Assembly (NCBI RefSeq): GCF_000003605.2
Contig: NW_003115956.1
Location: 25,779-61,205 of the forward strand
Direction of reading: 5' to 3'
From: Saccoglossus kowalevskii
Taxonomy: Eukaryota > Hemichordata > Enteropneusta > Harrimaniidae
DNA: 35,427 nucleotides
Notes under the pieces: model-generated
What the model saw: the letters and a program-made list of their open reading frames with translations, nothing else
What the model was told of the DNA's origin: nothing
Database searches by the model: none
Position numbers and translations under genes: made by a program
Shown: in pieces, positions 11,969 through 23,661 of the stretch
Position numbering within the stretch: the first letter of the stretch is position 1
Layout: the number at the start of each line of letters is the position of its first letter

Positions 11969-13622
11969 ACTTTGTCGGCATGATTTGTAATTGTTTTTAT
12001 TTCTAAATATAACATTCGACACTACACATATAAACCAGATTTTTTTCGACACTAGTGAACAGATATAGACAGGATTTTCAATACGAGTTAAGTTGTTTTG
12101 GTGTCTTTTTAATTTAACACATGGCACATCATTGTTTTAGAATTAAAGCTTTACTTGATTGATATCATACGTAAAAGGTAGTGACATTTTAGAATTTTAA
12201 TTAACAGTACTTGAAAAGGCGACAATCGTTCGAAGAAGAATACTTTTTAACCAGTGAAATTTTTAAGCTCTGAGAACCTGGCGAATTTGCAATACTCCAT
12301 TACAGTATTTTTATGAATCATGGAATTAGACGTTCATGTGTTGACAATTCAAGTTATTAATATTCTGTTAGTCCAAGGTAATTTAATTATAAATTAGTTA
12401 TTCCAAACTAGTTTTTACACACACCCTGTTTGTGTGGGTGCTGTGCCTACGTTTCGTACCCTTATGCTATGATGTCGATGGCAGGACCAAGACAATTACA
12501 ACCATTACAAAGATGGAATATGTAAAACAACATTTTTATAGGGACATATTACTTCTGGATCTTTGGTTTGATGTTTGTATTTTACTCTTGTGTTTAACTC
12601 TTGTGCCTATTTTATTGGAATTATGTTTTTACTACTTGACTTAATAATTGTAAATTTTTCAGGATCTAAGTTTATAGTGTAAAAATAGGCACCAAATTAT
12701 TGTTATTTTACCGGTTTGAATAACCTTATTTGTGTGGCTAAATGTTATGTTGATATGTGTAATGAAAATGCCTTACTATGTTTGCAGTCTCTGTTTTGTT
12801 AGCATTTGAAATGCAACCATCAAATATTTATACCATACGATATGAAATATTGTCCACAACATTGTCTTATTTAAAGGAACTGGTAATTACCACACACACT
12901 ACGCCCACATGATCTTAGGGACCTTCCTCGCCGGCTTTATAATGACGCCTATATTTTAATGTTTGTATCGAGGAGTGAAGTAACCTTTCCAGTTATTTTT
13001 GTATTTTTCCTTTCCTTGCAGTTATACTCAGAGCGTATTATTTAATAAAATCAAATTATTGCACTGAATTGATTTATGCCGACTATTCATATACAAGTTT
13101 TATTGAAAACATATATTTCGTTTACAAGTTCACTCGAAATTAATCGAGTCTGGTATCCTAATATTATGATAGCTTAATAGGCTCGCACCCCCAGGCCAAG
13201 GCCATTATCGACAACATTTCCAGATCCGAATTAAGTACCACCAATTTTTCCATTGTACAATCAATATGCTCCCCCCCCCACAATCCTTCCGCCTGATTAC
13301 TGACTGCGTTCTCGCTCAAATTCTGACGCTTCACTTGATTTTAACACAAACTTAGAAAACGCTACTAATACTTCCGAAATGTCGTCTGCGCAGAAATGGA
13401 GTTCTTTTTAGCCTCGTTCTCGGGACACTCTTTCCAGCATCTCCGCCTTCACTTTTCTGCATTTCATAAACATTTCTCACTTTTTAGTGCCACCAAATAC
13501 ATTCATGACATTCAAAAAAAATAAAAAAAATAAAACAAATTTAAAGTACACCAGTCAATAGTTTCAAACAAAGACTTCTCGTCCCAGGACTTGCCACAAA
13601 CAGTGTGATTATGATGTTAAAC
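11969..13622. other. 3' untranslated and intergenic stretch
   Basis: Follows the MAM stop. An ATTAAA at 12142-12147 is a possible polyadenylation signal, giving a 3' UTR of about 190 bases. The 70-codon open frame at 12432-12644 is hydrophobic and AT-driven and matches nothing known. No other gene is recognised. Confidence 0.35.
12142..12147 (+). terminator. ATTAAA candidate polyadenylation signal for the MAM gene
   Basis: The common variant hexamer ATTAAA lies about 175 bases after the stop codon. There is no transcript evidence. Confidence 0.3.
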
Positions 13623-13755
13623 CTAAAGCGCGGTGGTCGTCGCGCAGCGCGTGTTCGAATTTCATGTAAGAAAACAATGTATTTTACACGCGTTGTATCC
13701 GTCGCCATGATTCCCATATCGAACAGGACGCGACACGACGACTGCCGCCTTTTAA
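13623..13755 (-). mobile_element. 133-bp TTAA-type MITE, copy 1
   Basis: Terminal inverted repeats: AGCGCGGTGGTCGTCG at the left pairs with CGACGACTGCCGCCTT at the right. The right edge abuts TTAA (13752-13755) and the left edge abuts CTAA, a likely decayed TTAA. It has the same length as the element at 22369-22501 and, in reverse orientation, about 89% identity by hand alignment (about 14 differences in 125). TTAA target sites point to piggyBac-like mobilisation. It has no transposase. A 75-codon frame across it (13605-13832) is incidental. Confidence 0.8.
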
Positions 13756-14541
13756 TTATCGCTGATTATCTGATGAACCACTTGGAAGAAAACGTCTATA
13801 TACGATCCCCATCACCAATTGTGCAGCCATAGATGAATAATATATTATTACGAAGCCACTAATTCCATGATAAAAGAATTCACCACAAAATTGGTAAAAC
13901 AACCAATGCAGGAATAACGTGTAATATCGTTTCAGTAACCGCACACTAGATTATTCTCTCAAATAATAATAAAACAAATAACATAATAAAATAAACAATA
14001 ACATGAACGTCCCCCATCTTTCAAGTTTATTTCTTCAGGATTCTCTGTCTAGCTTCATGGTCCTTTTCTGCTTGCCATCTGGTGTCATTGGCACCAATCT
14101 CAAAGTGCTCTTGAACTTTAACCCCTCAATATCCTGATCTGCATTAGACACCCTTGAATCTTTGCTTTCTGATTACCTAGCCTCTCCATTGTGTGTCTTC
14201 TACCAGGCTAAATTACACTTATTCAGTACTCGCATATATTGTATACATCTCATCCCACCTTGTACTGATGGAGATAATCTTATAAAATCAACAATGTGTA
14301 CGTTCACACTAAATAAAATCTCATTGCACATTAATTAGAAACCATATCCCTATAACCTGATTCCTTCTTTTCAAACCATCACTCATCCCTCAAATTAATC
14401 GTGCAAGATTTCTACTGCAATTTTTGTCTGCTGTGATCATCTAGAGTGTTCAGTTTCTTTTCATTGTAACCATGTCAGGTATTACCGGAAGAATTAGATT
14501 AAATATTACCCAGTTCACATCTAATAACAAAAGAAGCATAT
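13756..14541. other. Intergenic stretch with a 45-codon coding-like minus-strand fragment
   Basis: On the minus strand, 14172 down to 14038 stays open for 45 codons in a hydrophilic, protein-like sequence (for example LKFKSTLRLVPMTPDGK). It ends in TGA at 14037-14035 with AATAAA four bases beyond (complement of 14026-14031). This could be the terminal piece of a gene or transposon gene, but no family is recognised and no good acceptor is seen upstream. The rest of the stretch holds nothing identifiable. Confidence 0.25.
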
Positions 14542-15063
14542 TGTGGCTGTCGCCTTCTATTGGCAGATGTGGATCAGACAGTTCTTCGTGCACAACGTGT
14601 AATAAAACAGGCTTAAATTTCGAGTATGGTGCTCATCGGTTCTCTGTGGTCATCTAGTTTTAAATCGGTCATTTCGCATTGCTCACGGTCTTCTAAGCAC
14701 TCAAAAGAAACAAATTCATCATCATTACGCAGGGCTTCCACTGTTAAAGCGGCTGCCCTTCAAGTTGGAAGCCAGAGAAGAATAGGCTATTCGAGAGGAG
14801 GAGTTAAAGCTAGAGCCTGAGGAGAATAAGCGAAGGGTTGCAGCTGAAGCAGAAATGCAGCGCAGGTTAAGAGAGCTTGATAGACAAAAAGTAGTAAGAG
14901 AGCTTCGTATTGAAAAGGCTAAGTTAGCTATATATGAAAGGGAAGATTTATTTGAAAATTTTCCAGTTAAAAGAGAACCCAATTTAGTGCCACCAGCAAT
15001 GGTAGATACACATAGTACAGGAAAACCAATGGTGATAATGGAGCACATAGCCTCCTGTAGTTG

Positions 15064-15113
15064 NNNNNNNNNNNNNNNNNNNNNNNNNNNNNNNNNNNNN
15101 NNNNNNNNNNNNN
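15064..15113. other. Assembly gap (50 N)
   Basis: Exactly 50 undetermined bases, a typical fixed-size scaffold gap. The roughly 500 bases before it (about 14570-15063) and after it (about 15114-15614) are near-copies of one another. The gap therefore sits in a collapsed or duplicated stretch, and distances across it are unreliable. Confidence 0.98.
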
Positions 15114-18100
15114 CAGACAGTTTTCATGCACAACGTGTAATAAAACGGGTTGAAATTTTGAGTATGGTGTCCATTGGTCTCTGTGGTCATCTAGTTCTAA
15201 ATCAGTCATTTCACATTGCTCACGGTATTCTAAGCACTCAAAAGAAACAAATTCATCATCATTACGCAGGGCTTCCGCTGTTAAAGCAGCTGCCCTTCAA
15301 ACTGAGTTGGAAGCCAGAGAAGAAGAGGCTATTCAAGAGGAGGAGTTAAAGGTACTAGAGCTTGAGGAGAGTAAGCGAAGGGTAGCAGCTGAAGCAGAAA
15401 TGCAGCGCAGGTTAAGAGAGCTCGATAGACAAAAAGTAGTAAGAAAGCTTCGTATTGAAAAGGCTAAGTTAGCTGTATATGAAAGGGAAGATTTATTTGA
15501 AAATTTTCCAGTTAAAAGAGTACCCAAGTTAGTGCCACCTGCAATGGTAGATACAAATAGTACAGGAAAACCAATGGTGATAATGGAGCCACATAGCCCT
15601 CCTGTAGTTGAACAATCAAATAATGATAGACACAAATGCCAACCAGTATTATCTCAGGAGTAATGCCCAACTACAGCGCAGAATGACCTTAGAGCACTGA
15701 CTGAGAGCTTGAAAGCGTCAGTGTCACTGAGTCGACTACCAGCACCAGAACCATTGGTATTCACAGGAGACCCATTGGCATATCCAGATTGGATTACTTC
15801 ATTTTCTACTCTAATCGAATCACGTGGTGTCCCGCCGGTTGAGAGGATTCATTACCTGAAAAGGTACTTAGGTGGCTCTGCCAGAGAAGCGGTAGAGGGA
15901 TGCTTTCTACTCAGAAGTGAAAGTGCATATGATGAAGCCAAAGCCACTCTGAAGAAAGATATGGAAATTCTTCACATTGACCGAGGCGTCAGAGATAAGA
16001 TTGACTCATGGCCAAAGATTTCTGGCAAAGATTCCAAAGCCTTGCGACGGTTTGCTGACTTTCTAAAGCAGTGTCTCATAGCCATGAGAGTCACAACAGG
16101 TATGGAAGTGTTAAATGATGTTCGAGAAAATAGAAAAATGCTTCAGAAACTACCAGATTGGCTTATAAATAGATAGAGTCGTATTGTTGCAAAGATAAAG
16201 AAATGCACAGGTATATACCCCTCATTTAAATCATTTGTTTCTTTCCTGCAGGAGGAAGCAGAAATTGCATGTGACCCGTGCACTTCTGTGGAATCTCTGA
16301 AATCTACCCTGCAGAAAGACAGAGATACATCTCAACACTACACACCCAGAAACGGCAGGCCTGGATGTCGCACTCTATCAACCATAGCAAAGCCAGAAAA
16401 AGATGACCAGTCCTGTATTTTCTGTAAGAAGGGTGGACATAGTATTCAAGAATGCTATACTTTTACAGCTAAGACCATGTCAGAGAAACAAGATTTCATC
16501 AAAAAGGGTGGTTATTGTTTTGGTTGTCTGCATTCTGGTCATGTGTCTAGGAAATGTCCAAATCGAAGTATATGCAAGAAGTGCAGTAAGAGACATCCCA
16601 CTAGCTTGCATAGTGAAGAAAGAATAAACATAACCAAAGTACCAAGATCATCTCATAGTGAAACTACGGAACCCAACAGAACAATAGATCAAGATCTCAA
16701 AGAAAGGACCAATATACATGTGAAAGATGCTGGTTGTCATGGCATAGTTCGCAAGCGTGACAAATCACTTTCATCTATGATTGTGCCTGTATGGATCTCC
16801 AGCAAAGAAGATCCTAGTGAAGAGATGTTAGTATATGCACTACTTGATACACAGTCTGATACCACATTTGTATTGAATCATGCTGCAGAGCAGCTCAAAA
16901 CAAAGTCAGATCCAGTTAGTCTTCGTTTAACAACCATGACTTCAAGTGATCGTGTTATTCCCTGCAGAAAGTATCCCAATCTCAGTGTTCGTGGATTTGA
17001 TTCTGATGTAATGGTTACACTACCAACTGCATACTCGTTAGAGTACATTCCAGTACCTTACATACCCTAACCCAACAGAACAATAGATCAAGATCTCAAA
17101 GAAAGGACCAATATACATGTGAAAGATGCTGGTTGTCATGGCATAGTTCGCAAGCGTGACAAATCACTTTCATCTATGATTGTGCCTGTATGGATCTCCA
17201 GCAAAGAAGATCCTAGTGAAGAGATGTTAGTATATGCACTACTTGATACACAGTCTGATACCACATTTGTATTGAATCATGCTGCAGAGCAGCTCAAAAC
17301 AAAGTCAGATCCAGTTAGTCTTCGTTTAACAACCATGACTTCAAGTGATCGTGTTATTCCCTGCAGAAAGTATCCCAATCTCAGTGTTCGTGGATTTGAT
17401 TCTGATGTAATGGTTACACTACCAACTGCATACTCGTTAGAGTACATTCCAGTCAACAAATCGCATATACCAACTCCTGAGATTACAGAAAAATGGCCTC
17501 ATCTCCACCAAATCGCTCATAGGATACATCCCATACAGAAGTGTGAAGTAGGTCTATTAATCGGTTATGATTGTCCCCAAGCCATTGCACCTCGTAACTG
17601 CATCACAGGAGTGGGAAATCAACCATTCGCCATAGAAACAGACCTGGGATGGAGCATAGTTGGGCAGATGACACAGGCAGAAGAGAGTGAAAATATTTTC
17701 GGTGTTTCCCATAGAATACTTACCAAGGTAATACCAGACAACTTGGTACTCAGCATTAATGGTACTGGGGATGTACATAACTCTTATGAAAAGCAGTATA
17801 CACCATCAGAGATTTGCTATGCTTTCAAGACTTCAACAAAAGAACAGATTGTCAGTCCTTTGGATGTAGTGAAGTTACTTGAATCTGACTTTAATGAAAC
17901 CAGAACTGATGAAGTGTTTATGTCTCAGGAAGATTTCCGGTTCATGAAGATTATTGAGAATGGTATTCACAAGGGAGATGATGGGCTTTATACAATGCCA
18001 CTCCCGTTTAAACATGATAAACCTAAATTGCCAGACAACAAGATTATGGCAGAGAATCGCTTGCAGTACCTTCGGCGTCGATTTAAGAGTGATCCTAAGT

Positions 18101-20669
18101 ACTTAAATGACTATAAAGTGTTCATGCAGAGCATCATTTCAGCGGGCGATGCAGAATTAGTTGAGAAACAAGAAGAAGAAGTTGGACATGTCTGGTACAT
18201 ACCTCACCATGGAGTCTACCACCCCAAAAAACCTGGTAAAATACGTGTTGTATTTGACTGTAGTGCCAGATACAAAGGAACAAGCCTAAATGACCATTTA
18301 TTGCAAGGTCCAGACCAAATAAATTCTCTTGTTGGTGTTCTTTGTCGCTTCCGGAAAGAGAAGATTGCTATCATGTGTGATATCGAGAGAATGTTCCATA
18401 GATTCAGAGTAGCAGAGCAGGATAGAGATTTTCTTCGATTTCTTTGGTGGAAGAATGACGATATAGATTCTGACCCAGTTGTATACAAGATGAGAGTACA
18501 TCTCTTTGGTGCAGTGTCTTCACCGGGGTGTGCGAATTATGGTCTTAAACGTATAGCTAAAGATAATCAACAGTATGGTAGTGATGTAGTCTACTTCGTT
18601 AACAGGAATTTTTATGTAGATGATGGCCTGCAAAGTGTTGAATCAGTGTCTAAAGCTGTTAAACTCATTCAAGATGTTCGTGATCTTTGTGCAGAAGGGA
18701 ATCTTCGTCTGCACAAATTTGTTTCCAATAGCAGGGATACTATGGAATCGATACCTATCTCAGAGCAAGCACAAGGCATCAAGGACTTAGATCTTTCTTC
18801 CAGTGACCTACCAGTAGAAAGAGCCCTCGGTGTTGAATGGTGTGGAGAATCAGATTCCTTTCAGTTTAGACCAGCCATTAGAAATCATTCCCCTATCCTG
18901 TCAACTGTAGCTTCGATATTTGATCCACTTGGATTTCTTGCACCACTTGTCTTGTGTGGTAAATGTATTTTACAGGAGATGTGCAAGAAGGGTATGGAAT
19001 GGGATGAACCCCTACCAGATAATCTTAGTACAAAATGGGAATCATGGCTTTCTGAAATTCCTAAGTTGGCTGATCTCAAAATCAGGAGATGCTACAAACC
19101 AGAAGGTTTTGAAGACTTGAAGAAAGTTGAGCTGCACCATTTTTCAGATGCTAGTCTTACAGGATATGGACAATGTTCCTATCTGAGATTAGTTGATGTT
19201 CATAGTAACATACATTGCTCCCTTGTCTTAGGAAAAGCAAGAGTCACTCCTCTGAAACCAGTGACTGTTCCCAGGTTGGAACTTCAAGCTGCAGTTACTT
19301 CCATTAAAGTCAGCAACTTCCTAAACAAAGAATTAGACTATGAAAACATAGACAATTTCTACTGGACAGACTCAAAGGTAGTACTTGGTTATATCGGAAA
19401 TGATGCACGTCGCTTCCATATATATGTGGCAAATCGCATACAGAGAATTAAAGATGCTCCTGTAGCTGAGCAGTGGCACTACATTCCCAGTGCAGAAAAC
19501 CCTGCAGATCATGCATCCCGTGGCCTAGATGTGGCAGGCTTGCAGAAGTCAAACTGGGTCACCGGTCCAGCCTTTTTATGGAATGAAGAACTACCATCTT
19601 TTGGCAATATGAACATAGATCTACAAGAATATGATCCGGAACTGAAAACTGAAAAGGTGTTGGCTACTACCGTAGTTACTTCACCAATGCTGCATCATTT
19701 GGAGTGCTTCTCAGACTAGTTCAAGCTAAGGCAGTAACTGCAATTGCTGTATTACATCAATAAATTTCCAGGAAGCTTAGGCAGACTACTATTTCACCAC
19801 AAAAAGCTAGACAGAAAGCAGTGATGACCATCATAAAGTGGGCACAACAAGATGCATTCGCTGAAGAAATAGAAGACCTAAATCGTCATGTCAATTCAAA
19901 GGATGTATTATCTGTGAAAAAAAACAGCTGTCTAATTTCATTAAGTCCTTATTTAGACGATCAACAAGTACTGAGAGTAGGTGGACGATTGAAGAGATCT
20001 ACCATACCTCACCATGTTAAACATCCCATTATCCTTTCTAAGAAGAATCATGTGTCGTCTATGATAATTGGATGGTGTCATAGAAAGGTGGCTCACCAAG
20101 GCAGAGGAATGACCGTGAATAGTCTAAGATCAAGTGGATTTTGGATTCTGAACTGTAGTTCAGCAGTTGCATCATACATATTCAGATGTAATTTTGTGAA
20201 AGAGGATCTATATGCTCGTAAACGATGGCGCACAGTTCAGTACCTAAGCAATTTATTCTGGACAAGATGGCGAAAGGAGTATTTGATAAATCTCCAGTCC
20301 AGGCAGAAATGGAAAAAAACGAAACGAAACATACAGGTAGGTGACATTGTACTTCTTCAAGAAGAAGACACCATTAGATCTCATTGGAGATTAGCAAAGG
20401 TAATAGAAACCATTAATGACAAAGATGGACTTGTACAACGGGTCAAGATTCTTGTGGGTGACCCAAACTTAACCAAACGAGGTAAGAGAACAACTAATTG
20501 CTCTATTCTAGAGAGACATATCCATAAACTTGTTCTACTTGTAGAAAACAATTCTGAAGACCACCACCCCTGATGTAGCCCTGATGGGTGGGAGCAGTAT
20601 GGAGTACACTCGTTATCGTAAGTTTTTTGGTACATGTTGTAGAAAATCATAAATGATTTTGGGTGGGAG

Positions 20670-21411
20670 TGTGGCTGCCGCCCTCTGGTGGCAGATTTAA
20701 ATGTTCTTTCTTAGAATGTTAGAAGAGCCTCGCGAAACAAACAGACCGAATAGCTTCACCTTGGCGATGGTGTGTCATTACGCATAGAAAATAGTTTTTT
20801 TTGTTTCATGAGTTTTATGCATTTGTAGACTCCTTGTTGTGTTTGGGGTCTTTTATTGATAGTAATAATTATTTTGTGTTGTATTTTGAATACTTTTACT
20901 CATTACTTATTTGATCCTTCTTAGTGACTTGCCCTATTGTATCCATTCGCCCTTTTGCCGTTTGTTGATACATACTAGACATGAAAGCTGTTTTCTGTTA
21001 TGTCACTGTGAATTTCGGATACTTTCGATTATCCCAAGGCTTTACAGGTCGCCAATGAGGTAAATATGTGCCCATAATGTATCCGTTGCATTTACACTAG
21101 TTTTGCCTTCTTTTTGTTCAAGATTTATTCTTTTATCAAGTAATTTAGATGTTTTGAGTAGATCGGAAAAATGTTCATTTGTTACTATTATTCGACATAC
21201 CTAGCATATCGTTACTATAAATTTAATTGTGTTGCAACGTTATTGTTATTTGTATTTATCTGTATTTTTCATTTTTTACGGAGCTTAAGATTGTGAATAC
21301 GATGTTCATGAATGTTCTTGGTTTTACACTACTGATCGTTCGCTGTATACACTATACTATAAGCAGACCTGCAATGTTGCGTGAATAAATTAAAGCTTTC
21401 TAGGTACAACA
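20670..21411 (+). repeat. Candidate 3' LTR of the BEL/Pao element
   Basis: Begins TGTGGCTGCCGCCCTCTGG immediately after a purine-rich tract (GGGTGGGAG), as expected for a 3' LTR, and follows the last coding sequence by about 100 bases. A possible right edge is ACAACA at 21411, shortly after AATAAATTAAA. A 27-bp segment at 14542-14568 matches the LTR start at 23 of 27 positions, which may mark a remnant of the 5' LTR. Both ends need a second family copy to confirm. Confidence 0.4.
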
Positions 21412-22368
21412 TAAACAAATTTAGTAAAAATAGTACATGTGAAGAATTAGAACGAGAAACGGAGAGGCAAAAAAAACTCATCGAAAATGAACTCGTTTTC
21501 ACTGTCAAAAAATATACTACATGGATATGACGGGGAGAGTTGGGACATACTGTTTTTTTTTCTTCGAAAACAAAACTGTAAGTGTGTCAGACCAAACATG
21601 CCCGGCCTCGTTTCTGGCTGTCACATGATGATATTTTTAAAATGAAAATGCAAACATTTGCACTACTGAAAAAATCACGCAGTGCTTATTGAGGAAACAA
21701 TCATAATATTATTCCTTTACACTGTAATCATCAGTAGTGACTATGTCGAGTAGTCATTTTGCTTCGCTCATGTGTAATTAATTAAAAGTTTACCTCGTGC
21801 ATGAGAAGTATATTTTAGCATTTTTAGTCTTATAATTTGAATGCATATTTAGTTAGTGGTGATAGTATGTGATGAAGAAAACTCCTACCTATAATTAGCC
21901 TATATGTTATGGATCACACGGATTGGGATAATAATATAATTATGAGACTGGAGACTTAATGGCCCTCTCACCACCAATGGTTGATGATCTGTCTCATTCC
22001 ATGAGGATTCTTTGAGGAGAAGATATCATAAGAATAAACATTCCCCTTACTAATTTCAGATACTCCTACTTGAGTAATTTAGATCCGCTTTACACAATTT
22101 ATGACTGACAATTTCAACAGGTATTGCAACCTCGTCATGATACTTGATAGAACTGTACATATGTGTGGAGGCCACTGATTGATGGATTGGGACAACACCT
22201 CGTGTGCATATCGTTGTGAAAGGGCTAGTGCTTACACAGACAGTTGAGTGTTGAATTTCCACGCGACTGTTGTGTTGAATTAAGTCCCGGAAAGGGTGTG
22301 TGTTTTGTTACTGGCCAACTATTTACGCTTGTGTGACTGCGTGCTGCTGCGGAGATATTGGGAGACTA
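21412..22368. other. Intergenic stretch, nothing recognised
   Basis: AT-rich sequence between the retrotransposon and the second MITE copy. No protein or RNA family was identified on either strand; open frames are short and unlike proteins. Confidence 0.35.
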
Positions 22369-22501
22369 TTAAATGGCGGTGGTTGTCGTTCCAAGTCCTG
22401 TTCGATATGGGACTCATAGCGACGTATACAACGCGTGTAAAATACATTGTTTATTTACATGAAATTCGAACACGCGCTGCGCGACAACCACCGCGCTTTA
22501 A
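22369..22501 (+). mobile_element. 133-bp TTAA-type MITE, copy 2
   Basis: Bounded by TTAA at 22369-22372 and 22498-22501. The inverted tips are ATGGCGGTGGTTGTCG and, read inward from the right, AGCGCGGTGGTTGTCG. It is in opposite orientation to copy 1 at 13623-13755, of identical length, and about 89% identical. A piggyBac-like origin is inferred from the TTAA target. Differences between the copies inside a shared short open frame change amino acids, so that frame is not under coding constraint. Confidence 0.85.
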
Positions 22502-23550
22502 TCCCCACAAGATCACGTCGAGAATCGACTATGCTAACTGCGTTGCTGTGAGTCTACGTCTACGTTGATCAAGACGGTGAATGTTGAAAAACTAAGACAC
22601 TTGATTGCGTTACATCGCACACACAGAAACACGACCAGGTATCCCAGTTCGGGGCTTTGGGTTCTTTGTATTGTTGTGTGAGAATTCTTTCTAATTCTAT
22701 CGTATCATTACTTTGATCTTTATTGATTACATTACCTTCTCAGCCAGCATTGTTATAAATTTGTTGGTTTGATGCAGCTCTACAAATACAGAAGAACAAA
22801 ATTTGATATCACCTTTCATTTTCTATATGATCATTCTATTAGCATTGACTTCACGTAATGCTAGTGTGCCTACCAGATAGACCAGTTTTATTTGCCTAGA
22901 GACGAAATTCTAAATCTCGTTAATATGCGGTAATATCTCATTATAACGAATGAATTTTATATTTCAATATCAAATTAAAATAACGCCTACCTGTTTCTTT
23001 ATTTTGACCACATTAAAAAAACACCAACGACATTAAACCTTTTTCTTATTATTGTTTCCCGTTTTCATCATCTATTTGTAAGTGTGATTATCTTGCTCAA
23101 ATTACTAATAAAGTTATGTCTATTTTATACATCTATCGCTTGATATAGTGGCAGCTGGTTTAAGAGAATTGAGTACACCAGACTAGATGCAGACTTCAGA
23201 CAGGGAACGCAATCACTTGTAAATTGTAAACACCGCACGAACTTATGTGCCTCTGCATTCCGAGATCAGACACCAAGCTATGAAGCCCAGGCCCAATATT
23301 GTAACCGAATGAGTTGTAACAATTAGATATTCTCACAAATTGTTCATTATTTCGTCGAATATCAAAAGAAACCCACAACATGAGTGAATTTTGTGCATAT
23401 ATTTTGTTGAGTAGTGAATTATAGCTTCCTATTACCACGTATGCATTTGACTACAGACAACTGCATGGTGTGAAGCATGTGGTAACGTGGTGTAAACAAA
23501 CGGAATAACCAATCAACGATTAGCAAATCATGAATCACTGGTTACATCGT
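22502..23550. other. Intergenic stretch upstream of Gal3ST copy B
   Basis: No gene was recognised. Open frames here (for example minus-strand 23196-23438) show no domain and no exon-like borders. Confidence 0.35.
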
Positions 23551-23551
23551 A

Positions 23552-23600
23552 CAGCTGTCACGTGTTGTGCAATAACAAAGGTTTTCTACATATAAGCAGT
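23552..23600 (+). promoter_or_regulatory. Candidate core promoter of Gal3ST copy B
   Basis: TATAAG at 23591-23596 lies 71 bases before the ATG at 23662, leaving room for a 5' untranslated leader of about 40 bases. Two E-box hexamers, CAGCTG (23552-23557) and CACGTG (23559-23564), sit just upstream. The motifs are visible in the sequence; their function is inferred. Confidence 0.35.
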
Positions 23601-23661
23601 ATTACAATAATATAGCCCTGAAGTGTCATAACTCTAGGATATATTATACTGCTGTGTTACA

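Larger units (their letters stand above)
14542..21411 (+). mobile_element. BEL/Pao LTR retrotransposon, broken (fossil)
   Basis: A plus-strand virus-like LTR element of the BEL/Pao family. Parts in order: gag-like sequence from about 14.7 to 16.7 kb with zinc-knuckle cysteine clusters near 16.41-16.62 kb, an aspartic protease region near 16.8-17.3 kb, reverse transcriptase near 18.2-18.7 kb including a YVDD box, RNase H near 19.1-19.55 kb, and integrase-related sequence near 19.95-20.57 kb. A candidate 3' LTR follows from about 20670; no full 5' LTR was found, so the left limit is approximate. The gag/pro/pol order and zinc-finger style are typical of BEL rather than Gypsy. It is broken, with several (perhaps six or more) breaks plus an assembly gap. 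A polymerase region still open over about 2.6 kb suggests a moderately young insertion. Confidence 0.9.

Noticed and set aside
12432-12644. Hydrophobic 70-codon frame that looks like a membrane peptide
   Set aside because: Leucine and phenylalanine richness follows from T-rich DNA; no exon borders or family match.
20670-20696. CTCF-like site (CCCTCTGGTGGCAG)
   Set aside because: Several mismatches to the consensus, and it is better explained as the start of the BEL LTR.
22296-22568. 90-codon frame with an Arg-rich segment also seen near 13.6 kb
   Set aside because: The shared part is the 133-bp MITE; differences between its two copies are amino-acid changing, so it is not under coding constraint.
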